Assembly (NCBI RefSeq): GCF_025790165.1
Contig: NZ_CP094970.1
Location: 2,108,001 to 2,172,000 of the forward strand
Length of the DNA stretch: 64,000 bases
DNA from: Solicola gregarius
Lineage (GTDB): Bacteria; Actinomycetota; Actinomycetes; Propionibacteriales; Nocardioidaceae
Reading direction: 5' to 3'
The translations under genes and the position numbers were made by a program. Positions 8,484-17,057 of this stretch are shown one piece after another. Numbering within the stretch: the first letter of the stretch is position 1; the number at the start of each line of letters is the position of its first letter. The notes below the pieces were generated by a model. That model was not told the origin of the DNA. It worked only from the letters and a program-made list of their open reading frames with translations, and searched no databases.

Positions 8484-11474
8484 GTGTCCACTCATCGATT
8501 CCGTCGAGCGCACATCGGGCTTGCCGCCGTTGCCGTCGCCGTCGCCGGCTTGGCAGTCGTGCCGGCGCCGTCGTCCGCGGCGGACGTGCCCGGCGTGACG
8601 CAGCGCGTGTTCGAGCTCGGTCGCAACCTCGAGACCCTGTGTACGTTGAAGGACAGTCAGACGCCGAACGTCGATGTACGTAAGGACAATGTCGACTGGT
8701 CGACGACCGACGACTTCGGTGGGTACGACGACCGCTTCCTTGTCCACGTACTCGGCACGATCACCGTGCCCGCCGACGGTACGTACACGTTCCGCCTGAC
8801 CAGCGACGACGGCTCGAAGCTGTTCGTCGACGACGCCGAGGTGATAGACCACGACGGTCTGCACGAGGCGACCGACAAGGACGGCGATGTCGAGCTGACC
8901 GCCGGAGCGCACGACCTACGGGTGGAGTACTTCGAGGCGACGAACGAGCAGGTACTGAAGCTGTCGTGGAAGCCGCCGGGTGCGGAGGAGTTCACCGTCG
9001 TACCCCAGGACGTCCTGACCACCGAGGACCCGACCCGGGTGACGGCTCCAGGGGTGAAGCAGTGCGAGGGAGACGACGACTCGCCCGGTGACGGATTGCC
9101 GCTCGGGGACGTGCATCCGGACTACGACCTCACGGACCTGCGGCCCGAAGGCTTCGAGCCCGACGTCTCCGGGATGGCGTGGTTCCCCGACGGTCGACTG
9201 GCCGTGCTCACCTGGGGGAAAGACCAGGAGTCGCACAGCGGCAAGCTGTACGTACTGCGAAATGTCACCGGCAAGACCGGATCGGAGCAGGTCAAGGTAC
9301 GAAAGGTGGCCGATGAGCTGCGCGAGCCGCAGGGCGTGGCGATCGTCAAGGGCAAGATCTACGTCGCACAGAAGCACGAGCTGAGCCGGCTGGTCGACGC
9401 CGACCGCGACGGCACGTACGAGAAGACGAAGACGATCGCGAAACTGCCCACGAGCGGCAACTTCCACGAGTTCGCGTTCGGCCTGCTGTACAAGAAGGGC
9501 TACTTCTACCTGAGCCTGTCGGTCGCGCTCGAGAAGTCCGGTTCGTCGGTTGATCCGCAGCCGGCCAAGAACCGCGGTACGAGCCTGCGCATCAACGCCG
9601 AGACCGGGAAGATCGACTACGTCGCCGGCGGCCTGCGTACGCCCAACGGGATGGGGTGGGGTCCGGACGGCAGCGTGCTCGTCACCGACAACCAGGGCGA
9701 CTGGCTGCCCGCGAACAAGCTCGTCCAGATCAAGCGCGGCGCGTTCTACAACCACTACACGAACCCGTCGGGTCGCTTCGACGACAACCCCGTGACCCAA
9801 CCGGTGCTGTGGATGCCGCAGAACGAGATCGCCAACTCGCCGTCGACACCGGTCGTGTTGAAGGACGGTCCGTTCGCCGGGCAGTTGGCGATCGGTGACG
9901 TCACCTACGGGGGGTTGCAGCGGGCGTACCTCGAGAAGGTCGGCGGGACGTACCAGGGAGCCCTGTTCCGGATGACCCAGGGGCTCGAGGCCGGCGTGAA
10001 CGAGGTGAGCGTCGGGCCCGACGGCGCGATCTACGTCGGTGGTATCGGCTGGGAAGGCAACTGGGGCCAGCCCAACAAGCTCCGGTTCGGGCTGCAGAAG
10101 CTCGACACCAACGGCAAGAACGTCATGGACATCAAGAAGATGGAGCTCACCCGGCGCGGCTTCGACCTGACGTACACCAAGCCGGTTTCCGCCGAGACGC
10201 TGCAGGATCTCGCCTCCGGATACCAGGTCGAGCAGTGGCGGTACTCGCCGACCGACACGTACGGCGGGCCGAAGGTGGACGAAGAGAACCTGTCCGTACG
10301 TAAGGCGACCGCCAGCCAGAACGGTAAACGGGTCAGCCTGACGATCGACGGCCTCAGGCCCGGACGGGTCGTGCACGTACGCTCGCCGCGCCCGTTCACG
10401 TCGGCCGGCGGCCAGGAGTTGTGGAGCACCGAGGCCTGGTACACGCTGAACAAGCTTCCCGGCTACAAGGACCCGGCGACCAGCAAGGGCCTGTACGAGT
10501 CGGAAGAGGCCCAGCTGTCCGGCGGTGCCGCCTTGGCGACCGACCACACCAGCTACTCCGGCGCCGGGTTCGTCGCGGGCTATGGGAGCAAGGGTGCGGC
10601 GACCGTACATCGGGTCACGGCCAAGAAGTCGGGCAAGCAGCAGGTCCGCATCCGCTACTCCAACGGGCCGGACCCGTCCGACGGCCCGAAGACGCTGGGC
10701 CTCTTCGTCAACGGGAAGTTCGTCAAGCAGGTCACGTTCCCGAGCACCGGCGACTGGCAGACGTGGGCGTATGTGAACAGCAAGCTGGCACTGCGCAAGG
10801 GCTCGAACACCATCGAGCTGCGCAACCGCAAGGCCGACACCGGCCACGTCAATCTCGACTTCGTCAAGCTGGGCTCGGATTCCGACATCTGTCGTGCGGC
10901 CAAGCCGAGCAAGGGCTACGCGTCGCTGTTCGACGGTACGCTCGCCAGCCTGGGTGGATGGCGGATGGCGGGTCCGGGTGCGTTCGCGCGTCGGCACGAC
11001 TGCACGCTGCGTACGGTCGGCGGCATGGGTCTGCTGTGGCACCAGGACGAGCTGGAGGACTACAGCCTGAAGGCGGACTGGAAGCTGTCGGGCGACGACA
11101 ACGCCGGAGTGTTCGTCGGCTTCCCCGATCCCGGCGACGACCCGTGGGTGGGCGTCGACCACGGGCACGAGATCCAGATCGATGCGACCGACGCGGACGA
11201 CAAGACGACCGGCGCGGTCTACGGGTTCCAGGGTGCCGACCTCGAGGCCCGCGACAAGGCGTTGAAGCCGCCGGGCGAGTGGAACTCGTACCGGTTGAGG
11301 GTGGAGGGCAACCGGATCAGGATCTACCTCAACGGCACCCTGATCAACGACTACACCAACACCGACGAGAATCGGATGGTGCCGCCGAGCTTCGTCGGGC
11401 TGCAGAATCACGGCAACGACGACACGGCGTACTTCCGCAACATCGAGATCAAGAAGCTGGAGGGTGGCCGCTGA
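8484..11474 (+). CDS. Secreted PA14 - beta-propeller - CBM - DUF1080 multidomain protein
   Basis: The GTG at 8484 has GGAGG seven bases upstream and gives a Sec signal peptide ending near SSAADV, for a protein of 996 residues. In order: a PA14 domain (about 38-165; [20 protein letters not shown]); a sorbosone-dehydrogenase-like six-bladed propeller (about 210-540; [17 protein letters not shown], then [20 protein letters not shown]); a linker domain; a CBM6/35-like sandwich (about 669-800; [12 protein letters not shown]); and a C-terminal DUF1080 domain (about 810-996; [13 protein letters not shown], then FVGLQNHGN). DUF1080 includes 3-keto-disaccharide hydrolases, and PA14 and CBM modules bind carbohydrates. 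It therefore probably acts on an extracellular glycoside or glycan before import. Its stop overlaps the next start by one base. Whether the propeller is a working dehydrogenase or a scaffold is uncertain. Confidence 0.85.
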   Translation: MSTHRFRRAHIGLAAVAVAVAGLAVVPAPSSAADVPGVTQRVFELGRNLETLCTLKDSQTPNVDVRKDNVDWSTTDDFGGYDDRFLVHVLGTITVPADGTYTFRLTSDDGSKLFVDDAEVIDHDGLHEATDKDGDVELTAGAHDLRVEYFEATNEQVLKLSWKPPGAEEFTVVPQDVLTTEDPTRVTAPGVKQCEGDDDSPGDGLPLGDVHPDYDLTDLRPEGFEPDVSGMAWFPDGRLAVLTWGKDQESHSGKLYVLRNVTGKTGSEQVKVRKVADELREPQGVAIVKGKIYVAQKHELSRLVDADRDGTYEKTKTIAKLPTSGNFHEFAFGLLYKKGYFYLSLSVALEKSGSSVDPQPAKNRGTSLRINAETGKIDYVAGGLRTPNGMGWGPDGSVLVTDNQGDWLPANKLVQIKRGAFYNHYTNPSGRFDDNPVTQPVLWMPQNEIANSPSTPVVLKDGPFAGQLAIGDVTYGGLQRAYLEKVGGTYQGALFRMTQGLEAGVNEVSVGPDGAIYVGGIGWEGNWGQPNKLRFGLQKLDTNGKNVMDIKKMELTRRGFDLTYTKPVSAETLQDLASGYQVEQWRYSPTDTYGGPKVDEENLSVRKATASQNGKRVSLTIDGLRPGRVVHVRSPRPFTSAGGQELWSTEAWYTLNKLPGYKDPATSKGLYESEEAQLSGGAALATDHTSYSGAGFVAGYGSKGAATVHRVTAKKSGKQQVRIRYSNGPDPSDGPKTLGLFVNGKFVKQVTFPSTGDWQTWAYVNSKLALRKGSNTIELRNRKADTGHVNLDFVKLGSDSDICRAAKPSKGYASLFDGTLASLGGWRMAGPGAFARRHDCTLRTVGGMGLLWHQDELEDYSLKADWKLSGDDNAGVFVGFPDPGDDPWVGVDHGHEIQIDATDADDKTTGAVYGFQGADLEARDKALKPPGEWNSYRLRVEGNRIRIYLNGTLINDYTNTDENRMVPPSFVGLQNHGNDDTAYFRNIEIKKLEGGR

Positions 11475-12484
11475 TGACGCGACCAATCACCTTGTTCACC
11501 GGCCAATGGGCGGATCTGCCGTTCGAGGAGGTGGCCAGGCTGGCGTCGGAGTGGGGGTACGACGGGCTCGAGATCGCCTGCTGGGGCGACCACTTCGACG
11601 TGTGGGCCGCGGTCGAGGACGACTCGTACGTGCAGGGCAAGCGCGACCTGTTGGCGCGCTACGGCCTGGAGGTGTACGCGATCTCGAACCACCTCAAGGG
11701 CCAGGCGGTGTGTGACGATCCGATCGACCAGCGCCACCGCGACATCCTTCCCGACCGCATCTGGGGCGACGGTGACGCCGAGGGCGTACGCCAGCGGGCC
11801 GCGGAGGAGATGAAGACGACTGCCCGGGCAGCGTCGAAGCTCGGCGTGAACACCGTCATCGGCTTCACGGGCTCCGCGATCTGGAAGTACGTGGCGATGT
11901 TCCCGCCCGTCGGCGCCGATGTGATCGACGCGGGCTACCAGGACTTCGCCGACCGGTGGAATCCGATTCTCGACGTGTTCGATCAGGAGGGTGTGCGGTT
12001 TGCCCACGAGGTGCATCCGAGCGAGATCGCGTACGACTACTGGTCGGCGACGCGCGCCCTCGAGGCGATCGGGCACCGGGAGGCGTTCGGCCTGAACTGG
12101 GATCCGTCGCACTTCGTATGGCAGGACCTGGACCCGGTCGGCTTCCTGTGGGACTTCCAGGACCGCATCTACCACGTCGACTGCAAGGACGCGAAGAAGC
12201 AGACCGGCAACGGCCGCAACGGCCGGCTGGGCTCCCATCTGCCGTGGGGCGACCCGCGGCGCGGTTGGGACTTCGTGTCGACCGGCCGTGGCGACGTCCC
12301 GTGGGAGCAGTGCTTCCGTACGCTCAACGCCATCGGCTACGAGGGACCGATCTCGATCGAGTGGGAGGACGCCGGGATGGACCGCCTCGTCGGCGCGCCC
12401 GAGGCGCTCGCGTACGTCCGAGCCAATCTGTTCGACGCTCCCGACGCGGCGTTCGACGCGGCGTTCTCGGCATCGTCGGAGTAG
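11474..12484 (+). CDS. Sugar phosphate isomerase/epimerase (TIM barrel)
   Basis: This 336-residue protein has the AP endonuclease 2/xylose-isomerase-like barrel of IolE/IolH-type enzymes. It begins [29 protein letters not shown] in register with the first strand and helix. Likely metal ligands are the glutamate in [10 protein letters not shown], the aspartate and histidine of NWDPSHFVW, the histidine in YHVDCKD, and the glutamate near the end in ISIEWED. Its ATG shares one base with the stop of the multidomain gene (TGATG), indicating translational coupling. Barrels of this type isomerise or epimerise keto-sugars, including 3-keto-sugars and inosose. With the upstream dehydrogenase it could complete intracellular conversion of the imported product. 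Substrate is inferred only from context. Confidence 0.85.
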   Translation: MTRPITLFTGQWADLPFEEVARLASEWGYDGLEIACWGDHFDVWAAVEDDSYVQGKRDLLARYGLEVYAISNHLKGQAVCDDPIDQRHRDILPDRIWGDGDAEGVRQRAAEEMKTTARAASKLGVNTVIGFTGSAIWKYVAMFPPVGADVIDAGYQDFADRWNPILDVFDQEGVRFAHEVHPSEIAYDYWSATRALEAIGHREAFGLNWDPSHFVWQDLDPVGFLWDFQDRIYHVDCKDAKKQTGNGRNGRLGSHLPWGDPRRGWDFVSTGRGDVPWEQCFRTLNAIGYEGPISIEWEDAGMDRLVGAPEALAYVRANLFDAPDAAFDAAFSASSE

Positions 12485-12524
12485 TCATTCCACCAGCGGC
12501 CGCAGCTGTCTACCGCATCCGGCT

Positions 12525-13136
12525 TCATTGCTGCATCCTCGGGTCCTCGGTGGGGTCGGCGTACGGGGGTGGGCAGCCGTTCTCGCTTGCTTCGGGGCGA
12601 AGCTCGTAGTGCCACGGTTCGTTGGCGTAGATCTGACACAGCCCGTACGCCGCGCCGTATTCGGACAGCCACGCCGTCGCGTCGTCGTCCCCGATGTCGA
12701 CCGCGTCGCCTGAGACGTGCGGAGACGTCTCGGCGGTCGCGACCCATCGGGCGGCTTCCTCCTCTGAGCCGTACTCCGAGACCGCCTCCTGGAGGAGCTG
12801 ATCCTGATAGGCGGGTGTTCGCCAGCCGCTGTTGACGTAGAACTCGATCTCGTCGTCGGCAGCGTCGGATGCCGCCTGGCGGAGGGCACTGAGCAGATCC
12901 GGCTCGATGTTGGTCACGGCCGGGAACTCGTCGTCGAAGACGGTCACCCCGTCAGGGACGGCGCCCTCGAGGCGCTCGCGCGGCTCCGCGGGGGTGGGCA
13001 GTGATGCCAACGAAGACGAGGCCGTCCACAACGGGTGCCCGAGGACGCCGACGAGGATCGCCGCGATGGCCACAACGGTAGCCAGGATGAGTGATCTAGC
13101 TCGACGGGCTCCGGTACGTGCGGTTCTGAGAGTCAT
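12525..13136 (-). CDS. Membrane-anchored D,D-carboxypeptidase, VanY/M15B type
   Basis: The protein of about 203 residues starts with a basic stretch and one signal-anchor helix (LILATVVAIAAILVGVLG), then a peptidase M15B domain facing outside. The zinc site is visible as SPHVSGDAVDIG (H and D ligands) and EPWHYE (catalytic glutamate region and final histidine). VanY enzymes remove the terminal D-alanine from peptidoglycan precursors. A TTG at 13148 is a possible longer start; the ATG at 13136 is preferred. The gene is divergent from the response regulator at 13225, an arrangement reminiscent of VanRS-controlled carboxypeptidases, so regulation by that two-component system is likely. No vanHAX genes are present, so this alone does not indicate glycopeptide resistance. 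Confidence 0.82.
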   Translation of the reverse strand: MTLRTARTGARRARSLILATVVAIAAILVGVLGHPLWTASSSLASLPTPAEPRERLEGAVPDGVTVFDDEFPAVTNIEPDLLSALRQAASDAADDEIEFYVNSGWRTPAYQDQLLQEAVSEYGSEEEAARWVATAETSPHVSGDAVDIGDDDATAWLSEYGAAYGLCQIYANEPWHYELRPEASENGCPPPYADPTEDPRMQQ

Positions 13137-13224
13137 GCCTCGAGTCAACGCAGCGCGATGTTGTCAGCGCGTATGCGGATTTCGATACAGCGACGATATG
13201 TGCGCGCTCGTAGCATGGACGAGC

Positions 13225-13920
13225 ATGCGCGTGTTGATCGTCGAGGACGAGCCCTATCTGGCCGAGGCAATCCGTGATGGGCTGCGCCTCGAGGCGATCG
13301 CGGCCGACATGGCCGCCGACGGCGACAGCGCCCTCGAGCTGCTGAGCATCAACGCGTACGACATCGCCGTCCTCGATCGAGACATTCCCGGGCCCAATGG
13401 GGACGAGGTCGCCAAGCAGATCATCGCCTCCGGCAGCGGCATGCCGATCCTCATGCTCACCGCCGCGGATCGTCTCGACGACAAGGTCACCGGGTTCGAG
13501 CTCGGCGCCGACGACTACCTCACCAAGCCGTTCGCGCTGCAGGAGCTCGTGCTCAGGCTCCGAGCGCTCGACCGCAGGCGCGCGTACAACAGGCCACCCG
13601 TGCACGAGATCGCCGGCCTGCGGCTGGACCCGTTTCGTCGCGAGGTCTACCGCGACGAGCGCTACGTAGCGCTCACCCGCAAGCAGTTCGCCGTGCTCGA
13701 GGTCCTCGTTGCCGCCGAGGGCGGTGTCGTCAGCGCCGAAGAGCTTCTCGAACGAGCGTGGGACGAGAATGCCGACCCGTTCACCAACGCCGTTCGCATC
13801 ACGGTCTCGGCACTGCGCAAGCGTCTCGGCGAACCTTGGTTGATCGCCACGGTGTCCGGCGTCGGCTATCGCATCGACACGGGGCCCGGCATCGAGCCCC
13901 AGGGAGCGGATCGTGGATAG
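13225..13920 (+). CDS. OmpR/PhoB-type response regulator
   Basis: The 231-residue protein starts MRVLIVEDEPYLAEAI. It has a receiver domain with the acidic pair in VEDEP, phospho-acceptor aspartate in DIAVLDRDIPG (about residue 51), the TAAD threonine region and LTKPF lysine, then a winged-helix effector domain (about 130-220; LTRKQFAVLEVLVAAEGGVVS, VGYRI). The frame is open upstream, but the receiver fold begins at this ATG. A TAGCAT box eight bases before the ATG, with no ribosome-binding site, suggests a leaderless transcript. It overlaps the histidine kinase gene and is divergent from the VanY-like gene, its probable target. Confidence 0.92.
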   Translation: MRVLIVEDEPYLAEAIRDGLRLEAIAADMAADGDSALELLSINAYDIAVLDRDIPGPNGDEVAKQIIASGSGMPILMLTAADRLDDKVTGFELGADDYLTKPFALQELVLRLRALDRRRAYNRPPVHEIAGLRLDPFRREVYRDERYVALTRKQFAVLEVLVAAEGGVVSAEELLERAWDENADPFTNAVRITVSALRKRLGEPWLIATVSGVGYRIDTGPGIEPQGADRG

Positions 13921-15019
13921 GGCGCCCGGCATGAGTGTTCGGCTGAAGCTCACCTTCAGCTATGCCGGCTTCCTGATGGTGGCGGGTGCCCTACTGCTCG
14001 TCACCGTGTGGGTCTTCCTGCTGCGATACGTACCGGACCATCAGATCGTGGTAGGGCAGGGCGATAGCGACTTTCCCGCGCGCTACGCTCCCAACCGCTC
14101 GGACCTTCAGGAGGCATTCGCTCCACGAGCGGCCGAGGCGATGGCGGTTCTACTGGTGTTCGGTCTCGTCGGAGGGTGGGTTCTCGCCGGTCGTATGCTC
14201 TCGCCGCTGACCCGCATCACGAACGCGACCCGTCGGGCGACGAGCGGGTCGCTCTCCCATCGGATCGAGCTGGAAGGCCGAAAGGACGAGTTCCGTGAGC
14301 TCGCCGACAGCTTCGACGCGATGCTCGCCCGGGTCGAGGCGCAGGTCGCCGAACAGCAGAGGTTCGCGGCCAACGCGTCGCACGAGTTGCGTACTCCACT
14401 GGCCGTCATGCAGACGATGCTGGAGGTGGCCCGCAAAGATCCGGATCACGGCAGCGGCGAGCTCGTCGAGCGCCTCAGCGTCGTCAACGCCAGAGCGATC
14501 GACCTCACCGAGGCGTTGCTCGTGCTGACCCGCGCCGACCAGCGATCCTTCACCCGAGAGCCCGTCGACCTGTCGCTCACTGCGGAGGAGGCGGCCGAGA
14601 CGCTGCTACCGCTTGCAGAGACGCATGGCGTCACGATGGAGACCTCCGGCGAGATAGCAATCGCCTCGGGCTCACGCGCGCTACTGCTGCAGATGACGAC
14701 GAACCTGCTGCACAACGCGATCGTCCACAATCTCCCCGAGGGCGGCACCGTGCGGGTGGGCACGACCGCCCGGTCCGACGCCGTCACGCTCACGGTCGAG
14801 AACACCGGCCGGCAGCTCACCGCGCAGCAGGCCTCAACGCTGGTCGAGCCGTTTCAGCGAGGGACCGAACGGGTGCGCACCGACCACGCGGGTGTCGGTC
14901 TGGGGCTGGCGATCGTCCAGAGCATCGTCTTGGCGCACGATGGAACGCTCACCCTCACCCCGCGCGACGCAGGCGGGCTGTACGCCACGGTACGTCTGCC
15001 CGCCCCACCGACCCGATGA
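13913..15019 (+). CDS. Sensor histidine kinase, HAMP type
   Basis: This 368-residue membrane kinase is the partner of the preceding regulator. Two transmembrane helices (about 12-38 and 78-100) flank a short extracellular loop of roughly 40 residues. HAMP follows (LSPLTRITNATRRA), then a HisKA dimerisation helix with FAANASHELRTPL carrying the phosphorylated histidine, and HATPase_c with N box NLLHNAIVHN and G box GVGLGLAIVQS. The GTG at 13913 overlaps the regulator's stop by 8 bp; an ATG at 13931 is an alternative. The small extracellular loop makes it likely that it senses a membrane or envelope signal, consistent with the cell-wall carboxypeptidase next door. Confidence 0.92.
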   Translation: MDRAPGMSVRLKLTFSYAGFLMVAGALLLVTVWVFLLRYVPDHQIVVGQGDSDFPARYAPNRSDLQEAFAPRAAEAMAVLLVFGLVGGWVLAGRMLSPLTRITNATRRATSGSLSHRIELEGRKDEFRELADSFDAMLARVEAQVAEQQRFAANASHELRTPLAVMQTMLEVARKDPDHGSGELVERLSVVNARAIDLTEALLVLTRADQRSFTREPVDLSLTAEEAAETLLPLAETHGVTMETSGEIAIASGSRALLLQMTTNLLHNAIVHNLPEGGTVRVGTTARSDAVTLTVENTGRQLTAQQASTLVEPFQRGTERVRTDHAGVGLGLAIVQSIVLAHDGTLTLTPRDAGGLYATVRLPAPPTR

Positions 15020-15102
15020 GTCTCATTCTCGGCGGGCGGATTCAAGCGGTCAGTGCAACACCGGATGGTTCGGTACCGGCCCGACCGTGGCGACGAAGGA
15101 AT

Positions 15103-15136
15103 CTGCATTTGGCCCGCGAATCGGGGCCAAATGCAG
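15103..15136. terminator. Strong hairpin after the two-component operon
   Basis: CTGCATTTGGCCC (15103-15115) and GGGCCAAATGCAG (15124-15136) form a perfect 13-bp stem with an 8-base loop, 84 bp after the kinase stop. There is no following T-tract, which is common for actinobacterial hairpin terminators. Confidence 0.5.
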
Positions 15137-15263
15137 GGTCTCTTCGCAACGGGCGTCACCCCTTCGCGTCCGCCCGAGAACTTCTCGAATCTTCTCGACC
15201 TCCCTTGTGGATAAGGCGCCTGGGCACCCGATCCTGTCAGTGGAGGCTGGCAGAATATGTGCT

Positions 15264-15721
15264 ATGAGGGCGGCCACACTCACCGACGACGTCGAGCCCG
15301 AGCCGCCCGCCGACCACGCCCAGACGCCACGAATGAACCCGACGGCCGGACCGACGATGCGACGCTGCGCGGTGGCGAGCGGCCGGAGGCGTTCAAGCGT
15401 CCGACACGTCGGCTCCGCAAGACCGTGCTGTATGTGCATTACGACCGGGTCTGGGGCACCTGGGCACTCGAAGGCGTCGGACCGATCACCCGGTCGGAGG
15501 CGATGGACATCGTCGGGCACTCGCAGGTCACCGTGAAGCCGGTGATCGACCTGCACGAGACCAATCGCCGGACGGTAGGACGTACCTGGTCACCGGCGGA
15601 ACGACGACGAAACTGCCCGGCCGCATCAGCCGACCGACCGAACGCCGACGAAAACGTGATGCCGCCTAGACCCCCGCCACAGCCAACGCCGTGGCGGGGC
15701 ACTGGCATGCCTGCACGATAG
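15264..15721 (+). pseudogene. Remnant of a 13E12-type (DUF222) HNH endonuclease
   Basis: A segment in the frame reading LYVHYDRVWGTWALEGVGP and then IVGHSQVTVKPVIDL matches the linker region just before the HNH motif of DUF222/13E12 proteins, where a YVH...VEGVGP...LGH..VTVKPVIDL pattern is typical. The N-terminal DUF222 helices and the C-terminal HNH residues are absent, and the natural-looking ATG at 15264 is in a different frame from the conserved segment. After the conserved part the frame runs into Pro/Arg-rich low-complexity sequence. I read it as a decayed copy with internal deletions. The intact HNH gene at 60575 lacks this exact linker, so it is not the direct parent. Confidence 0.6.
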
Positions 15722-15755
15722 GCGCCGAATCGCTCCCTTCGTACAATGTCGTCGT

Positions 15756-16412
15756 ATGACCGAGAAAGTCGTCGTCATCGTCGGTGCGGGGCCAGGAGTC
15801 AGCGGGTCCCTTGCCCGTATCTACGCGCAGGAGGGGTGCGCCGTCGGCCTGATCGGAATCGATCCGGTGCCCCTGACCGACTTGGGCGATGAGCTGACCG
15901 CGATGGGCGTGGACGTCGGCCACGTCGTTGCGGACGTGACGGACGCAGCCGCCGCGGCGTCTGCGGTCTCGCAGCTCGGCGAGCGGTTCGGCCGCGTCGA
16001 CGTACTGCACTTCAACCCGAGCGCGTTCCGGGAGAAGGACCCGCTGCAGCTGAGCGCCGAGGAGCTGCTCGCCGACGTCGCACTGGGCGCGGGCGCCCTG
16101 CTCACCGTCGTACAAGCAGCGCGTCCGTTCCTGCGCGACGGTGCCCGGGTGACGGTCACCGGGAGCATGGCAGCGGACAAGCCATGGAACAAGGCAGCGT
16201 CATTGGGCGTGCAGAAGGCCGCCGTCCGCAACCTGGTGCAGAGCCTCGACGCGACCCTGCGGCCGGACGGGATCCGTGCCGTTTCGGTGACGGTTCGGGG
16301 AACCCTGGCTGCCGACGGGCCCTTCACGCCGGATCGGGTGGCGCAGGCGCTGCGCGCGGCCGCCGCGCAGGACGAAGACAGTTGGCGGTCCGAGATTCCG
16401 TACGCGGGCTGA
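15756..16412 (+). CDS. SDR-family protein lacking the catalytic tyrosine
   Basis: The 218-residue protein is a short-chain dehydrogenase fold with nucleotide-binding GAGPGVSGSLA, acidic DVTD after strand 3, and the structural VLHFNPSAF region in place of the usual NNAG. The active-site strand reads VTVTGSMA, but the YxxxK motif is replaced by LGVQK, so the tyrosine is a leucine while the lysine remains. It probably binds NAD(P) but cannot do standard SDR catalysis. There is no Shine-Dalgarno sequence; a TACAAT box eight bases before the ATG suggests leaderless expression. The cytochrome b561-like gene begins only 4 bp downstream, so the two are probably co-transcribed. Confidence 0.8.
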   Translation: MTEKVVVIVGAGPGVSGSLARIYAQEGCAVGLIGIDPVPLTDLGDELTAMGVDVGHVVADVTDAAAAASAVSQLGERFGRVDVLHFNPSAFREKDPLQLSAEELLADVALGAGALLTVVQAARPFLRDGARVTVTGSMAADKPWNKAASLGVQKAAVRNLVQSLDATLRPDGIRAVSVTVRGTLAADGPFTPDRVAQALRAAAAQDEDSWRSEIPYAG

Positions 16413-16416
16413 GCGC

Positions 16417-17055
16417 GTGCGCCTGCGTAACGGTCCGCACGGCTACGGGCTGGCGACCAAGCTGCTGCATTGGCTGACGTTCGCGGTGGTCGTGACCCAG
16501 TTCGCCGTGGGTTGGACGATGAATCCCGACGACGCTCTGGATCGCGAGGACGAACGTTTGGACGTACTGGAGGAGCGCTCCGAGGAAGGTGGGGAGGCGT
16601 CCGAGGAACGAGCGGAGGCCGAGATCGACCGGCGTGAGGACGCGCTCGACGCGCGCGAGGACGACATCGCGGCGGACACGTTCTCGGACCTCGTGTCGGG
16701 CGACTTCCTCTCCTCGGGAGTCTCGGGTCTCGAGTGGCACGTGCTGTTTGGACTGATCGTCCTGGCACTCGGCGTGCTACGTGTGGTCTGGCGGATGATC
16801 ACGCCGCTTCCGCCATGGGCCGAGCATCTTGCGGCGGGCGAACGCACCTTCGAGTCGTGGCTGGAGAAGATCCTGCTGTCGCTGTTGCTCGTGGTGCCGC
16901 TCACCGGACTGTTCATGGTGGCCGGTAGCACCGGCTTGCTCCCGGTCCATGTCGGTGCCCAGATCGCATTGCTGACGGCGGTTTCGCTGCATGTGAGCCT
17001 GGTTCTCAAGCACACGGTGGTGCGACGAAACCGCCATCTCGCCCGAATGCTCTGA
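16417..17055 (+). CDS. Cytochrome b561-like membrane protein with charged insertion
   Basis: The GTG at 16417 gives a 212-residue protein with four hydrophobic helices of the prokaryotic cytochrome b561 family. Candidate haem histidines are in LLHWLTF (helix 1), LEWHVLF (helix 2) and SLHVSLVLKHTV (helix 4). Between helices 1 and 2 there is an unusual stretch of about 50 residues, almost all Glu, Asp, Arg and Ala, with heptad-like spacing (about 45-92). In typical b561 proteins this loop is short, so the insert is probably an extramembrane coiled coil. The family moves electrons between quinol and periplasmic partners. The multicopper oxidase and cupredoxin genes on the opposite strand are convergent with it, 3 bp away. 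Confidence 0.78.
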   Translation: MRLRNGPHGYGLATKLLHWLTFAVVVTQFAVGWTMNPDDALDREDERLDVLEERSEEGGEASEERAEAEIDRREDALDAREDDIAADTFSDLVSGDFLSSGVSGLEWHVLFGLIVLALGVLRVVWRMITPLPPWAEHLAAGERTFESWLEKILLSLLLVVPLTGLFMVAGSTGLLPVHVGAQIALLTAVSLHVSLVLKHTVVRRNRHLARML

Positions 17056-17057
17056 CG

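Noticed and set aside
8916-11486. An 856-codon open frame on the minus strand opposite the PA14/propeller/DUF1080 gene
   Set aside because: It is the antisense frame of a GC-rich gene; the translation has no domain or signal pattern, while the plus-strand product has four clear domains.
12525-13920. Glycopeptide resistance cluster suggested by VanY-like and VanRS-like genes
   Set aside because: No vanH, vanA or vanX homologue is present, and VanY-like carboxypeptidases are common in ordinary cell-wall turnover.
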